Source of the DNA: Streptomyces sp. TN58
GTDB taxonomy: Bacteria > Actinomycetota > Actinomycetes > Streptomycetales > Streptomycetaceae
Assembly: GCF_001941845.1 (NCBI RefSeq)
Contig: NZ_CP018870.1
Coordinates: 5,276,001 to 5,340,000 of the forward strand
Reading direction: 5' to 3'
DNA: 64,000 nt
Position numbers and translations under genes: made by a program. The notes below the pieces were generated by a model. The model was not told where the DNA came from. It was given only the letters and a program-made list of their open reading frames with translations, and made no database searches. Numbering within the stretch: the first letter of the stretch is position 1; every line of letters starts with the position of its first letter. Shown piece by piece: positions 46,745 to 58,682 of this stretch.

Positions 46745-46791
46745 GGCCCCGGTGCCGTTCCCGCAGTTCGGGAGCGGGGCCGGGGCCTTTT
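46745..46791 (+). terminator. Terminator after ispG
   Basis: An outer 8-bp stem (46745-46752 with 4680-46787 on the same hairpin, GGCCCCGG/CCGGGGCC) encloses a second stem of nine pairs including one G-U, followed by four T residues. It starts 24 bases after the stop codon. Confidence 0.88.
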
Positions 46792-46870
46792 CGTGACCTG
46801 TGGACGCGGCATCGTCGGGCGCTGCCGGGTACAGTGCGGAGATCAGCAGACTTGGCATGGTGAGGCCCCA

Positions 46871-47716
46871 GTGTTGACGCAGACCACCACCCGGGTCCTT
46901 GAGCCCAGTGATCTCGACGCCGCGCTCGACATCCTCGGACGCGAGCCGGTCGAGAACGCCTTCGTCACCTCCCGGGTCCAGGTCGCCGGGCTCGACCCGT
47001 GGCGCCTGGGCGGCGAGATGTGGGGCTGGTACGCCGACGGCGAGCTCCGCTCGCTCTGCTACGCCGGAGCCAACCTCGTGCCCGTCTGCGCCGAGCCCGA
47101 CGCCGTGCGGGCCTTCGCCGACCGGGCCCGCCGTACCGGCCGCCGCTGCTCCTCCATCGTCGGCCCCGCCGAGCCGACCCGGCGGCTGTGGCAGCTTCTG
47201 GAACCCAGCTGGGGCCCGGCCCGCGAAGTCCGCGCCCACCAGCCCCTCATGGTCATCGACCGCCCCTCCACCACGGTCGAGGCCGATCCACAGGTCCGCC
47301 GGATCCGCAAGAACGAGATGGACCTGATCATGCCCGCGTGCGTGGCCATGTTCACCGAGGAGGTCGGCGTCTCGCCGATGGCCGGGGACGGCGGACTGCT
47401 GTACCAGGCCCGGGTGGCCGAGCTCGTCGCCGGCGGCCGCTCCTTCGCCCGCGTCGAGAACGACAAGATCGTCTTCAAGGCGGAGATCGGCGCCGCCACC
47501 TCCAGCGCCTGCCAGATCCAGGGCGTCTGGGTGGCTCCCGAGTTCCGCGGCCGCGGCCACTCCGAGACCGGGATGGCCGCCGTCGTCGAGTACGCGCTGC
47601 GCGACGTCGCGCCCGTGGTCAGCCTCTACGTGAACGACTTCAACACCGCCGCGCGGGCCGCGTACCGCCGGGTCGGCTTCCGTGAGGTCGGCGCGTTCAT
47701 GAGCGTGCTGTTCTGA
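46871..47716 (+). CDS. GNAT-family N-acetyltransferase with extra N-terminal domain
   Basis: A 281-residue protein. The C-terminal half is a GNAT fold: IQGVWVAPEFRGRGHSETGMA gives the acetyl-CoA pyrophosphate loop, and VSLYVNDFNTAARAAYRRVGF is the late strand and helix. The N-terminal half (residues about 5-130) matches the DUF4081-type domain often joined to actinobacterial GNATs. The GTG at 46871 follows GGTGAGG. The substrate is unknown. Confidence 0.87.
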   Translation: MLTQTTTRVLEPSDLDAALDILGREPVENAFVTSRVQVAGLDPWRLGGEMWGWYADGELRSLCYAGANLVPVCAEPDAVRAFADRARRTGRRCSSIVGPAEPTRRLWQLLEPSWGPAREVRAHQPLMVIDRPSTTVEADPQVRRIRKNEMDLIMPACVAMFTEEVGVSPMAGDGGLLYQARVAELVAGGRSFARVENDKIVFKAEIGAATSSACQIQGVWVAPEFRGRGHSETGMAAVVEYALRDVAPVVSLYVNDFNTAARAAYRRVGFREVGAFMSVLF

Positions 47717-47753
47717 ACCGCCGGACGACCCCGCACGCGGCATTCCGGCGCAC

Positions 47754-47772
47754 CCTTACCGCGAAGTAAGGT
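47754..47772 (+). promoter_or_regulatory. Inverted repeat overlapping a leaderless promoter
   Basis: CCTTAC (47754-47759) and GTAAGG (47766-47771) form an inverted repeat with a six-base spacer. The second arm is part of the TAAGGT -10 box (47767-47772), which sits six bases before the ATG at 47779. A regulator bound here would block the promoter. Inferred from sequence only. Confidence 0.4.
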
Positions 47773-47778
47773 CGCCGC

Positions 47779-48321
47779 ATGCTGCCTTCCGGAGTCCGTA
47801 TCGGCCCCCTCGACCTCGCCGCCCGCGTGGACGAGGCCCTTCGCGTCCAGGCCGTCGCCTTCGGCCTCAGCGAGGAGGAGGTCGGCATCCGGCGCTACAT
47901 CGTCCAGCGCCACATGACCTGCAAGGGCGCCCGCGCCCTCGGCGCCTTCGCCGAGGACGGCGCGCTCACCGGATTCGTGTACGGCATGCCCAACGACCGC
48001 ACCCACTGGTGGTCCACCATCGTCGAGCCCTACCTGCGGGCCGGCGGACACGAGGACTGGCTCGACGGCTCCTTCGTCATCACCGAACTGCACGTCCACC
48101 CCGGCTTCCAGGGCCACGGCATCGGCCGGGCCCTGATCACCACCCTCACCGACGCCGCCTCCGAACCCCGCTCGATCCTCTCCGCCATCGACACCGAGAG
48201 CCCCGCCCGCGGCCTCTACCGGGCCCTCGGCTACGTCGACCTCGCCCGCCAGGTCCACTTCCCGAGCGCGGGCCTGCCGTACGCCGTCATGGGCGCCCCA
48301 CTGCCCCTGACCAGGGCCTGA
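47779..48321 (+). CDS. GNAT-family N-acetyltransferase
   Basis: A 180-residue single-domain GNAT protein. The acetyl-CoA loop is HVHPGFQGHGIGRALITTL near residue 115, and the late SPARGLYRALGYVDLAR segment completes the fold. No ribosome binding site precedes the ATG; a TAAGGT -10 lies six bases upstream, so translation is probably leaderless. Substrate unknown. Confidence 0.85.
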   Translation: MLPSGVRIGPLDLAARVDEALRVQAVAFGLSEEEVGIRRYIVQRHMTCKGARALGAFAEDGALTGFVYGMPNDRTHWWSTIVEPYLRAGGHEDWLDGSFVITELHVHPGFQGHGIGRALITTLTDAASEPRSILSAIDTESPARGLYRALGYVDLARQVHFPSAGLPYAVMGAPLPLTRA

Positions 48322-48324
48322 AAC

Positions 48325-48357
48325 GGTTACCGGGCGCCGACGGCGCCCCGGTAACCT
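48325..48357 (+). promoter_or_regulatory. Hairpin and -10-like box directly before proS
   Basis: GGTTACCGGG...CCCGGTAACC forms a 14-bp stem with one bulged base (48325-48338 with 48342-48356). Its right arm contains TAACCT (48352-48357), six bases before the proS ATG, a leaderless -10 pattern. The hairpin may also end the preceding transcript. Confidence 0.4.
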
Positions 48358-48363
48358 CCCCGC

Positions 48364-50076
48364 ATGTCCACACATCACGTACAGCGCATGTCCCGCCTCA
48401 TGGCCAAGACCCTCCGGGAGGACCCGGCCGACGCCGAAACCCTCAGCCACCGGCTCCTGGTCCGCGCCGGATACGTCCGGCGCAGCTCCGCCGGAGTGTG
48501 GACGTGGCTGCCGCTCGGCAAGCGGGTCCTGGACAACGTCAGCCGCGTCGTCCGCGAGGAGATGGACGCCATCGGCGCCCAGGAGGTGCTGCTCCCGGCC
48601 CTGCTGCCGAAGGAGCCGTACGAGGTCAGCGGACGCTGGTCCGAATACGGCGACCTGCTCTTCCGGCTCAGGGACCGCAAGGGCGCGGACTACCTGCTCG
48701 GCCCCACCCACGAGGAGATCTTCACCCTGGTGGTGAAGGACCAGTGCACGTCCTACAAGGACCTGCCGGTCATGCTGTACCAGATCCAGACCAAGTACCG
48801 CGACGAGGCGCGGCCCCGGTCGGGCGTGCTGCGCGGCCGCGAGTTCCAGATGAAGGACTCCTACTCCTTCGACGTCTCCGACGAGGGACTGGAGGAGTCC
48901 TACCGGCTCCACCGCCAGGCCTACGTCCGCATCTTCGAACGCCTCGGGCTGGACCACCGCATCGTCTCCGCCGTGTCGGGAGCGATGGGCGGATCGGCCT
49001 CCGAGGAGTTCCTGGCACCCGCCGAAGCCGGCGAGGACACCTTCGTGGACTGCCCCTCCTGCGACTACGCGGCCAACACCGAGGCCGTCACCTTCGCGCT
49101 GACGCCCGTGTCCGCGGAGCACCCGGCCCTGGAGGAGGTGGACACCCCCGACACTCCGACCATCGAGACCCTCGCCGCGCACCTCGGGGTCCCCGCCTCG
49201 GCCACACTGAAGAACCTCCTGGTGAAGGTCGACGGCGAGATCGTCGCCGTGGGCGTGCCCGGGGACCGCGAAGTGGACCTCGGCAAGCTGGGTGAACACC
49301 TGGCCCCCGCGGTCGTCGAGCTCGTCACCGCCGAGGACTTCACCGACCGGCCCGACCTCGTCCGCGGATACGTCGGCCCCCAGGGCCTGGAGAAGGTCCG
49401 CTACCTGGCCGACCCGCGGGTCGCGCCCGGCACCGCCTGGGTCACCGGGGCCAACAAGGCCGACACCCACGCCCGCAACGTCGTCTGCGGCCGGGACTTC
49501 GAGGTCGACCAGTACCTCGACGTGGTGGTCGTGGAACCGGGCGACCCCTGCCCCTCCTGCGGCGCCGGACTGCGGCTCGACCGCGCCATCGAGATCGGAC
49601 ACATCTTCCAGCTCGGCCGCAAGTACGCGGACGCCTTCGGACTGGACGTGCTGGGCCGCGAGGGCAAGCCGGTACGCGTCACGATGGGCTCCTACGGCAT
49701 CGGCGTGTCCCGCGCCGTCGCCGCACTCGCCGAGCAGACGGCCGACGAGCGCGGCCTGTGCTGGCCGGCGGCGGTCGCCCCGGCCGACGTCCACGTCGTC
49801 GCGGCGGGCAAGGCCGTACCGCTGGCGCTGGCCGAACAGGCGGCCACGGCCCTGGCCGAGTCCGGGATGCGGGTCCTGCTGGACGACCGCCCGGGCCTCT
49901 CCCCGGGCGTCAAGCTCACCGACGCGGAGCTGATCGGCGTGCCGTGGATCCTGGTGGCGGGCCGCCGCTCGGCCGACGAGGTCGTCGAACTCCAGAACCG
50001 CGCCACAGGCACCCGCGAGGAGCTGCCCCTGGCCGAAGCCCTCGCCCGCCTGAGCGACGCCGCTCCCGCAGCCTGA
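48364..50076 (+). CDS. proS: Prolyl-tRNA synthetase, bacterial type with editing insertion
   Basis: A 570-residue class II synthetase. Motif 2 is in [20 protein letters not shown], motif 3 in [12 protein letters not shown], and the anticodon-binding domain is C-terminal. The insertion of about 180 residues between motifs 2 and 3 is the editing domain that removes misacylated alanine, as in bacterial-type enzymes. CPSC pairs at about residues 224 and 397 are unusual extra cysteines. The ATG at 48364 has no ribosome binding site; see the hairpin and -10 feature just upstream. Confidence 0.95.
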   Translation: MSTHHVQRMSRLMAKTLREDPADAETLSHRLLVRAGYVRRSSAGVWTWLPLGKRVLDNVSRVVREEMDAIGAQEVLLPALLPKEPYEVSGRWSEYGDLLFRLRDRKGADYLLGPTHEEIFTLVVKDQCTSYKDLPVMLYQIQTKYRDEARPRSGVLRGREFQMKDSYSFDVSDEGLEESYRLHRQAYVRIFERLGLDHRIVSAVSGAMGGSASEEFLAPAEAGEDTFVDCPSCDYAANTEAVTFALTPVSAEHPALEEVDTPDTPTIETLAAHLGVPASATLKNLLVKVDGEIVAVGVPGDREVDLGKLGEHLAPAVVELVTAEDFTDRPDLVRGYVGPQGLEKVRYLADPRVAPGTAWVTGANKADTHARNVVCGRDFEVDQYLDVVVVEPGDPCPSCGAGLRLDRAIEIGHIFQLGRKYADAFGLDVLGREGKPVRVTMGSYGIGVSRAVAALAEQTADERGLCWPAAVAPADVHVVAAGKAVPLALAEQAATALAESGMRVLLDDRPGLSPGVKLTDAELIGVPWILVAGRRSADEVVELQNRATGTREELPLAEALARLSDAAPAA

Positions 50077-50279
50077 GCGATTCCAGCCCCGCCGGCGTGT
50101 GAGGCGCGGGGTCCGGGGCGGAGCCCCGGGGAACGGTGGAAGGGCGGGGCGGGGAGAAGGCCCCGCGCAGCGGCACGCCGTCCGGCCCGGGGCCGCAGGC
50201 GGCGCTGTCGACCCCGGCCGGCCCGGGGCCTTCGGAAGCCGGGCCGACCGGAGCCGGGTCCTCGATGGCAGGGCACCCG

Positions 50280-51281
50280 CTACGGCGGGGACTCGTCCGG
50301 GAACGGCGCCGGGTCCCCGGCCCCGAGGGCCGGGTCCGCCGCCCGGCCGAGGACCGCCGCCTCGTCCGCCGGAGCGGCGTCGATCCCGGCCGGCTCCTGC
50401 GCCGTCCGGTCGACGGCCGCCCGCCGGTCCGCTCCCGCGGCGTCGACCTCGGCCGGCCCGGGGCCTTCGGAAGCCGGGCCGGCCGAGGCCGGTTCCTCCC
50501 GCGCGGCCGCCGCCGGAGGCGGTGGCGCGGCGCGTTCCAGGAAACGCAGCAGCTCCACCGGAAACGGCAGCACCAGCGTGGAGTTCTTCTCGGCGGCGAC
50601 CGCCACGACCGTGTGCAGCAGCCGCAGCTGGAGGGCCGCGGGCTGCTCGGACATGACCTCCGCCGCCTCGGCGAGCTTGTGGGAGGCCTGCAGCTCCGCA
50701 TCCGCGTTGATCACGCGGGCCCGGCGCTCGCGGTCGGCCTCCGCCTGCCGCGCCATCGACCGCTTCATCGTCTCCGGCAGCGACACGTCCTTGATCTCGA
50801 CCCGGTCGATCTGCACGCCCCAGCCCACCGCCGGGCTGTCGATCATCAGCTCCAGGCCCTGGTTCAGCATCTCCCGGTTGGACAGCAGGTCGTCCAGGTC
50901 GGACTTGCCGATGATCGACCTCAGCGACGTCTGCGCCATCTGCGATACGGCGAAGCGGTAGTCCTCCACCGCCACGACCGCGTTCGCCGGATCGACGACC
51001 TTGAAGTACACGACCGCGTCGACGCGCACCGTGACGTTGTCCCGGGTGATGCCCTCCTGCGCGGGCACCGGCAGCGTCACGATCTGCATGTTGACCTTGC
51101 GGAGCCGGTCGATCACGGGAACGATCATGGTGAAGCCCGGAGGCCGGATCTCCTCGCGCAGCCTGCCGAAGCGGAAGACCAGCCCCCGCTCGTACTGCTT
51201 CACCACCCGGGCCGCGGCGCCCAGGTAGACCACGGCGCCCGCACCCGCGGCGACCACTGCCGTCAGCAGTTCCTCGACCAT
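50280..51281 (-). CDS. SPFH/band-7 membrane protein (slipin type)
   Basis: A 333-residue protein: an N-terminal membrane helix (residues about 5-25), then the SPFH domain with VVKQYERGLVFRFGRL, EGITRDNVTVRVDAVVYF and the RAVSQ-like RFAVSQMAQTSLR. A coiled-coil (EADRERRARVINADAELQAS) follows. Past residue 250 is a low-complexity Ala/Pro/Glu tail. Proteins of this type build scaffolds at the membrane and often partner with NfeD proteases; no NfeD gene is seen here. A 40-bp stretch within the tail (from 50442) is repeated downstream of the gene (from 50207). Confidence 0.9.
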   Translation of the reverse strand: MVEELLTAVVAAGAGAVVYLGAAARVVKQYERGLVFRFGRLREEIRPPGFTMIVPVIDRLRKVNMQIVTLPVPAQEGITRDNVTVRVDAVVYFKVVDPANAVVAVEDYRFAVSQMAQTSLRSIIGKSDLDDLLSNREMLNQGLELMIDSPAVGWGVQIDRVEIKDVSLPETMKRSMARQAEADRERRARVINADAELQASHKLAEAAEVMSEQPAALQLRLLHTVVAVAAEKNSTLVLPFPVELLRFLERAAPPPPAAAAREEPASAGPASEGPGPAEVDAAGADRRAAVDRTAQEPAGIDAAPADEAAVLGRAADPALGAGDPAPFPDESPP

Positions 51282-51323
51282 GGCGGCCCCCTGCCGGACA
51301 TACCTACCTATTCACGGTATGCC

Positions 51324-52226
51324 CTACAGCCAGGCGGCGAACTCCAGCAGGAGCTCCGCGTCCCGCCCGCGGCCCGCGGCCACGGCCCGGTTGCCCGATT
51401 CCACCGCCCGGAAGAGGGTCCAGCCCCGCAGCCGGTCCCGGTCCACCTCCAGCGCGTCCGCGAGCTTGTTCACCCGGCGCCGGGCCCCAGCCGCGCCCGC
51501 CGAGGAGGCCACCAGGTCCTCCAGCCGGTCCCGGACCAGCCGTGCCAGGTCGTACGCCCGCTCGCCGACCAGCGGGTCGGGTCCCACCGTCAGCCACGGG
51601 GCCCGCTCGGCCGCCAGGACCTTGCCCTGGCGGAAGTTCCCGTGCAGCAGCAGCTCCTCCGGCGGCGCCGCCAGCAGCTCCTCGCGCGCCGCCAGCGCCG
51701 CGTCGGCCAGCGCCCGCACCTCCGCCGGGGACGCCTTCAGCGCGGCCGACTGGACCCCCGTGCGCTCCGCCACCGTCTCCCACCCGTGCCCGGCGGGCGG
51801 CGCCACCCACAGCCGGCGCAGCGTTCCGCTCGCCTCCAGCAGCGCCTTCGCCTCCGGCAGGGACCGCAGCGAGACCTCCGGGTGCAGCCGTTCCAGCAGC
51901 AGGGCCCCGTCCTCCTCGTGGTGGCGGGTGTCGAGGACCCGTACGGCGCCGAAGCCGCCCCAGTGGGCCAGCGCGGCCAGCTCCCGGTCGGGCCGGGCGT
52001 GCGGGGGCGCCAGCTTCAGAGCCGCCGGGGTGCCGTCCGCGTAGGTGACCAGGACGACCAGGCTGCTGCGGCCGCCCGGGGCCTGTACCCGCTGGGCCCG
52101 CAGGCCCCGCCGGGAGAGCGCGGCCTCGGTGAGCCCGGGCAGCTGCCCCAGCCAGTCCGTGTCCTGCGCCGTTCCCGGCATCTCGCCGAGCGCCCGTACA
52201 AGCCGCTGCGGCGGTTCGAAAGCCAT
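51324..52226 (-). CDS. Aminoglycoside-phosphotransferase-fold protein, predicted pseudokinase
   Basis: A 300-residue protein with the fold and late motifs of the streptomycin 6-kinase group. The catalytic loop that should read HGDxxxGN is HGNFRQGK at 195-202: the catalytic Asp is Asn197 and the metal-binding Asn is Lys202. The metal-binding Asp of the next motif is Gly215 (TVGPDPLVGERAYDL). The AYDLARL helix is kept, so the fold is intact but phosphotransfer looks impossible. The ATG at 52226 is preceded by GAAAGG. A regulatory or ligand-binding role is likely; it should not be annotated as a resistance kinase. Confidence 0.85.
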   Translation of the reverse strand: MAFEPPQRLVRALGEMPGTAQDTDWLGQLPGLTEAALSRRGLRAQRVQAPGGRSSLVVLVTYADGTPAALKLAPPHARPDRELAALAHWGGFGAVRVLDTRHHEEDGALLLERLHPEVSLRSLPEAKALLEASGTLRRLWVAPPAGHGWETVAERTGVQSAALKASPAEVRALADAALAAREELLAAPPEELLLHGNFRQGKVLAAERAPWLTVGPDPLVGERAYDLARLVRDRLEDLVASSAGAAGARRRVNKLADALEVDRDRLRGWTLFRAVESGNRAVAAGRGRDAELLLEFAAWL

Positions 52227-52242
52227 GCGTGCGTGGTCCCTT

Positions 52243-52701
52243 TCAGCTGGTGGGGGCTGGCTGTGCGCGTTCGGCGAGCCCAGGGAAGGCTACGCCGACA
52301 CCGCGCCAGCGTGCCGCGCGCACGGCCGCGGCGCTCAGCGCGTCGGCCGCCTCGCGGCGCAGCGGGCCCTCCGCCGCCCGCACCAGGTCGGAGTACGCGC
52401 CGGCCACCCGGTCCTCGATCACCGCGGCCAGCCGCTCGGCGTCGGCGGGGCCGCGGACCTCGAACGGCAGGGTGTAGGCCGCCTCCGAGGGGCGGGGCGC
52501 CCCGCCCAGCTCGCGCACGGTCCGGGCCAGCGCGTCACGGCGGCCGAGGTGGCCGCCGTACGCCTCCCGGGCCTCCGCGGCGCGGGCACCGGCGGTACGC
52601 GCGCCGATGACGCCGTACCCGTACGCGGCCGCGTGCTCGGCGGCGAGGGCCGCCTGGGCGGCCTCCAGGGCCCGTCCGGCGGTGGAGGGTTCGGGGCTCA
52701 C
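52243..52701 (-). CDS. Ferritin-like DUF4439-type protein
   Basis: A 152-residue all-helical protein. EHAAAYGYGVIGARTAG near residue 22 and a second EDRVAGAYSDLVRAA near residue 96 are the paired helices of the ferritin-like DUF4439 group. The usual EXXH metal set is not complete (no clear ExxH), so metal binding is uncertain. The GTG start overlaps the stop of the lipoprotein gene upstream (GTGA), so the two are translated together. Confidence 0.8.
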   Translation of the reverse strand: MSPEPSTAGRALEAAQAALAAEHAAAYGYGVIGARTAGARAAEAREAYGGHLGRRDALARTVRELGGAPRPSEAAYTLPFEVRGPADAERLAAVIEDRVAGAYSDLVRAAEGPLRREAADALSAAAVRAARWRGVGVAFPGLAERAQPAPTS

Positions 52702-53243
52702 GGCTTCGCTCCGGGGGTCGAGGTCAGCAGGTGGACGTGTACGGCGCCGCAGGCGGCCACCGAGGCCAGCAGCCGGGCCAGCTCACCCGGCGCGCCGGCC
52801 AGGTCGATGGTCCGCGCCTCGGACAGGCTCCGCTCGGCGTCGGCGAGAGCGGTCAGCGCGTCGGCGGGCTTCGCCGGCACCGGCTCGGCGCTCGCCGCGG
52901 GCGCCGCTGCCCCCGTCCCGCCGGACGGCGAGGCGGTGGGGGACGGCGAGCCCGGCCCGGCGGCGGGGGACAGGGCCGCCGTGTGCGCGGCGACGGCGGT
53001 ACGCAGGGGGGCGAGCCGCGAGGCCAGGTCCGGATGGGCGGCGGCGGTGGCGTCGTAACGTTCCAGCAAGCGGGCACTGTCACGGACGGCCGCCTCCCGC
53101 ATCCGCCGTTCGAGTGAAACCACCGGGTCGGAGGCCGCCGGGCGGTCGCCGGTACACCCGGTCAGCAGCGCGGTACCGGCGACGCCGGCGGCCCCGGCGA
53201 GCAGGCTCCTGCGCGTAGGTCTCGAAGGCGGAGTCCAGGGCAC
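52698..53243 (-). CDS. Tat-exported lipoprotein, partner of the DUF4439 protein
   Basis: A 181-residue protein. It opens with a twin-arginine signal TRRSLLAGAAG and a lipobox LLTGC, Cys30. The mature part is Ala-rich and helical with a Pro/Ser/Gly linker in the middle and ends in a helix pair. The start is a GTG at 53243. It overlaps the DUF4439 gene by four bases. Function is unknown; the pair is probably a membrane-associated complex. Confidence 0.82.
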   Translation of the reverse strand: MPWTPPSRPTRRSLLAGAAGVAGTALLTGCTGDRPAASDPVVSLERRMREAAVRDSARLLERYDATAAAHPDLASRLAPLRTAVAAHTAALSPAAGPGSPSPTASPSGGTGAAAPAASAEPVPAKPADALTALADAERSLSEARTIDLAGAPGELARLLASVAACGAVHVHLLTSTPGAKP

Positions 53244-53399
53244 GGCGTCGTCCTAGGGGTGTGGGGCGGGGCAGGGTGTGATCACGGTACCCGGGGCCCT
53301 GCTCGGAGGGCGGACGGCAACACCCTCCGACACCGGATACCCTTTGACCTGACACACGACGGAAACCACAACAGCACACGCGGCCGAGGAGTCACCCGG

Positions 53400-53912
53400 A
53401 TGAGCACCACCCAGAGCGACAGGCTGCGCGGACTGCTGGAGCCGCTCGTCGCCGCCAAGGGCCTGGACCTCGAAGAGATCGAGCTGTCGCGGGCGGGCAA
53501 GCGCCGGATGCTGCGGATCATCGTGGACTCCGACGAGGGCGTGGAGCTGGACGCGTGTGCCGAGCTGAGCCGTGAGGTCTCCGACAAGCTCGACGAATCC
53601 GACGTGATGGGCGAGGACGAGTACGTCCTCGAAGTGAGCTCCCCGGGCGCCGACCGCCCGCTGACCGAGCACCGCCACTACGTACGGGCCATCGGCCGTC
53701 TCGTGAAGTTCCAGCTGTCCGCCGAGGACGCGAAGGGCGCCGGGGAACTGGTCGCCCGCATCCTCGACGTCGACGACGAGGGCATGGACCTCGAAGTTCC
53801 GGGCGTGAAGGGCCGCAAGGCCACCGCCCGCCGCATCGCGTTCACCGACATCGCCAAGGCGCGTGTCGAGATCGAGTTCAACCGCAAGGACAAGAAGGAA
53901 GAGGAGGCGTAG
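53400..53912 (+). CDS. rimP: Ribosome maturation factor RimP
   Basis: A 170-residue protein with the RimP N-terminal domain ([21 protein letters not shown]) and the late [23 protein letters not shown] segment. It is needed for 30S subunit maturation. The ATG at 53400 follows GAGGAG. First gene of the operon that continues with nusA, two bases later. A TTGACC at 53344-53349 is a possible -35 element for the operon. Confidence 0.95.
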   Translation: MSTTQSDRLRGLLEPLVAAKGLDLEEIELSRAGKRRMLRIIVDSDEGVELDACAELSREVSDKLDESDVMGEDEYVLEVSSPGADRPLTEHRHYVRAIGRLVKFQLSAEDAKGAGELVARILDVDDEGMDLEVPGVKGRKATARRIAFTDIAKARVEIEFNRKDKKEEEA

Positions 53913-53914
53913 CC

Positions 53915-54961
53915 GTGGACATCGACATGAGTGCCCTGCGGGGTCTGGTCCGGGAGAAGGAGATCTCCTTCGACCTGCTCGTCGAGGCGATCGAGTCGGC
54001 CCTCCTCATCGCGTACCACCGGACCGAGGGGAGCTTCCGCCGCGCCCGCGTCGTGCTGGACCGCACCAACGGTCACGTGGTCGTGTGGGCGACGGAAGAC
54101 CCGAGGGACCTCGAAGAGGGGCAGGAGCCCAAGGAGTTCGACGACACGCCGTCGGACTTCGGCCGGATCGCCGCGACGACCGCCAAGCAGGTGATCCTCC
54201 AGCGTCTGCGCGACGCCGAGGACGACCTGACCTTCGGCGAGTTCGCGGGCCGTGAGGGCGACGTCATCACCGGCGTCGTGCAGCAGGGCAAGGACCCCAA
54301 GAACGTCCTCGTCGACATCGGCAAGCTGGAGGCCATCCTGCCCGTGCAGGAGCAGGTCCCCGGCGAGGACTACCCGCACGGTCTGCGCCTGAAGGCGTAC
54401 GTCGTGCGGGTGGCGAAGGGTGTCCGCGGCCCGTCCGTGACCCTTTCGCGCACCCACCCGAACCTGGTGAAGAAGCTGTTCTCGCTGGAGGTCCCGGAGA
54501 TCGCCGACGGCAGCGTCGAGATCTCGGCGATCGCCCGTGAGGCCGGCCACCGCACCAAGATCGCCGTCCGGTCCACCCGTTCGGGCCTGAACCCCAAGGG
54601 CGCCTGCATCGGCCCGATGGGCAGCCGCGTGCGCAACGTGATGGCCGAACTGCACGGCGAGAAGATCGACATCGTCGACTGGTCGGACGACCCGGCGGAG
54701 ATGGTCGCCAACGCCCTGTCACCCGCCCGGGTGAGCAAGGTCGAGGTCGTCGACTGGGACTCCCGCTCCGCCCGGGTGACCGTGCCGGACTACCAGCTGT
54801 CCCTGGCCATCGGCAAGGAGGGCCAGAACGCCCGCCTCGCCGCGCGGCTCACCGGCTGGCGCATCGACATCCGGCCCGACACCGAGGCGTCCCCGGATGC
54901 CGACCGCGACGCCGACCGCGACGCGGACCGGGACGCGGACCGGGGCCGGGGCCGGGAATAA
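53915..54961 (+). CDS. nusA: Transcription termination/antitermination factor NusA
   Basis: A 348-residue NusA: N-terminal RNA-polymerase-binding domain, S1 domain near residue 115-180 ([17 protein letters not shown]), two KH domains ([21 protein letters not shown] and [21 protein letters not shown]). The C-terminus is short with an Asp/Arg repeat tail (DADRDADRD). It lacks the acidic repeats of proteobacterial NusA, as usual for actinobacteria. The GTG at 53915 follows AGGAAGAGGAGG. Confidence 0.95.
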   Translation: MDIDMSALRGLVREKEISFDLLVEAIESALLIAYHRTEGSFRRARVVLDRTNGHVVVWATEDPRDLEEGQEPKEFDDTPSDFGRIAATTAKQVILQRLRDAEDDLTFGEFAGREGDVITGVVQQGKDPKNVLVDIGKLEAILPVQEQVPGEDYPHGLRLKAYVVRVAKGVRGPSVTLSRTHPNLVKKLFSLEVPEIADGSVEISAIAREAGHRTKIAVRSTRSGLNPKGACIGPMGSRVRNVMAELHGEKIDIVDWSDDPAEMVANALSPARVSKVEVVDWDSRSARVTVPDYQLSLAIGKEGQNARLAARLTGWRIDIRPDTEASPDADRDADRDADRDADRGRGRE

Positions 54962-55008
54962 ACCGGTACCGGACGGGGCTACCCGGACGGTAGACAGGGT
55001 TTGTACGG

Positions 55009-55078
55009 CCGCTGCCGAGGGCAGCGGATCAAGACAACACGACAGCCGTTCGATTTTTCCCCCGGCACTCGTCGGGGG
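55009..55078 (+). promoter_or_regulatory. Two hairpins in the nusA-ylxR spacer
   Basis: CCGCTGCC-GAG-GGCAGCGG (55009-55027) and CCCCCGGC-ACTC-GTCGGGGG (55059-55078, one G-U) lie between nusA and ylxR. The first could attenuate or be read through; the second is 12 bases before the ribosome binding site of ylxR. Visible pairing only. Confidence 0.45.
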
Positions 55079-55108
55079 AGAGGTCGGTACGGGGAGGTAG
55101 ACTTAGGC

Positions 55109-55396
55109 GTGTCTGGCCGGACGCAAGCCCGCGCATGCCCCGAACGCACCTGTGTGGGGTGTCGGGAGCGAGCGGCCAAGAGCGATCTGCTGCGAATCGT
55201 GGCGATCGAGGACGAATGCGTCCCCGATCCTCGCGGTACGCTGCCCGGCCGGGGTGCGTACGTGCACCCTGCCGTGGTCTGCCTCGACCAGGCGGTCCGC
55301 CGCCGGGCGTTTCCCCGGGCCCTCAGGTCCGCCGGAGCGCTCGACACGGCGAACCTGCGCGAAGCCGTGGCCGGGAGAACCGGGACCACAGCGTAA
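55109..55396 (+). CDS. ylxR: YlxR-family RNA-binding protein (RNase P modulator)
   Basis: A 95-residue protein with the family signature PERTCVGCRERAAKSDLLRIV at the start, a PGRGAYVH segment and a basic RRRAFPRALR tail. In Gram-positive bacteria the protein binds RNase P RNA and influences its activity. The GTG at 55109 follows GGGGAGGT. It sits between nusA and infB, the standard location. Confidence 0.93.
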   Translation: MSGRTQARACPERTCVGCRERAAKSDLLRIVAIEDECVPDPRGTLPGRGAYVHPAVVCLDQAVRRRAFPRALRSAGALDTANLREAVAGRTGTTA

Positions 55397-55465
55397 AGAA
55401 GTAGTACGGCACGGATACCCCGTGCGGTCAGGTACCTCGCGAGTTGGAAGTAGGTCGAGATTGCG

Positions 55466-55532
55466 ATGAGCACTCGATGAGTACGCGATGAGTACGCCCA
55501 TGAAGTAGCGACGGTCCGGCGTAACCCGGACC
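55466..55532 (+). promoter_or_regulatory. infB leader: three overlapping mini-ORFs and a hairpin
   Basis: Three tiny frames follow one another with four-base ATGA overlaps: 55466-55480 (MSTR), 55477-55491 (MSTR) and 55488-55508 (MSTPMK). Each stop overlaps the next start. A 7-bp hairpin GGTCCGG/CCGGACC (55513-55519 with 55526-55532) follows two bases before the AAAAGGAG site of infB. GAAGTAGG lies upstream of the first ATG. The arrangement suggests translation of the leader controls initiation factor 2 synthesis; this is inferred. Confidence 0.55.
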
Positions 55533-55545
55533 TAAAAGGAGCGAA

Positions 55546-58635
<3,090 letters not shown>

Positions 58636-58682
58636 GCGCGAGGCGGTTCGCACCGTGTCGTAACTCGGCAGCGAGGCTGCGG

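Noticed and set aside
48322..48363. T-box riboswitch before proS
   Set aside because: The leader is at most about 40 bases and contains only one hairpin; there is no T-box sequence or specifier loop.
51324..52226. Streptomycin resistance kinase
   Set aside because: Catalytic Asp, loop Asn and metal Asp are all replaced, so phosphotransfer is not expected.
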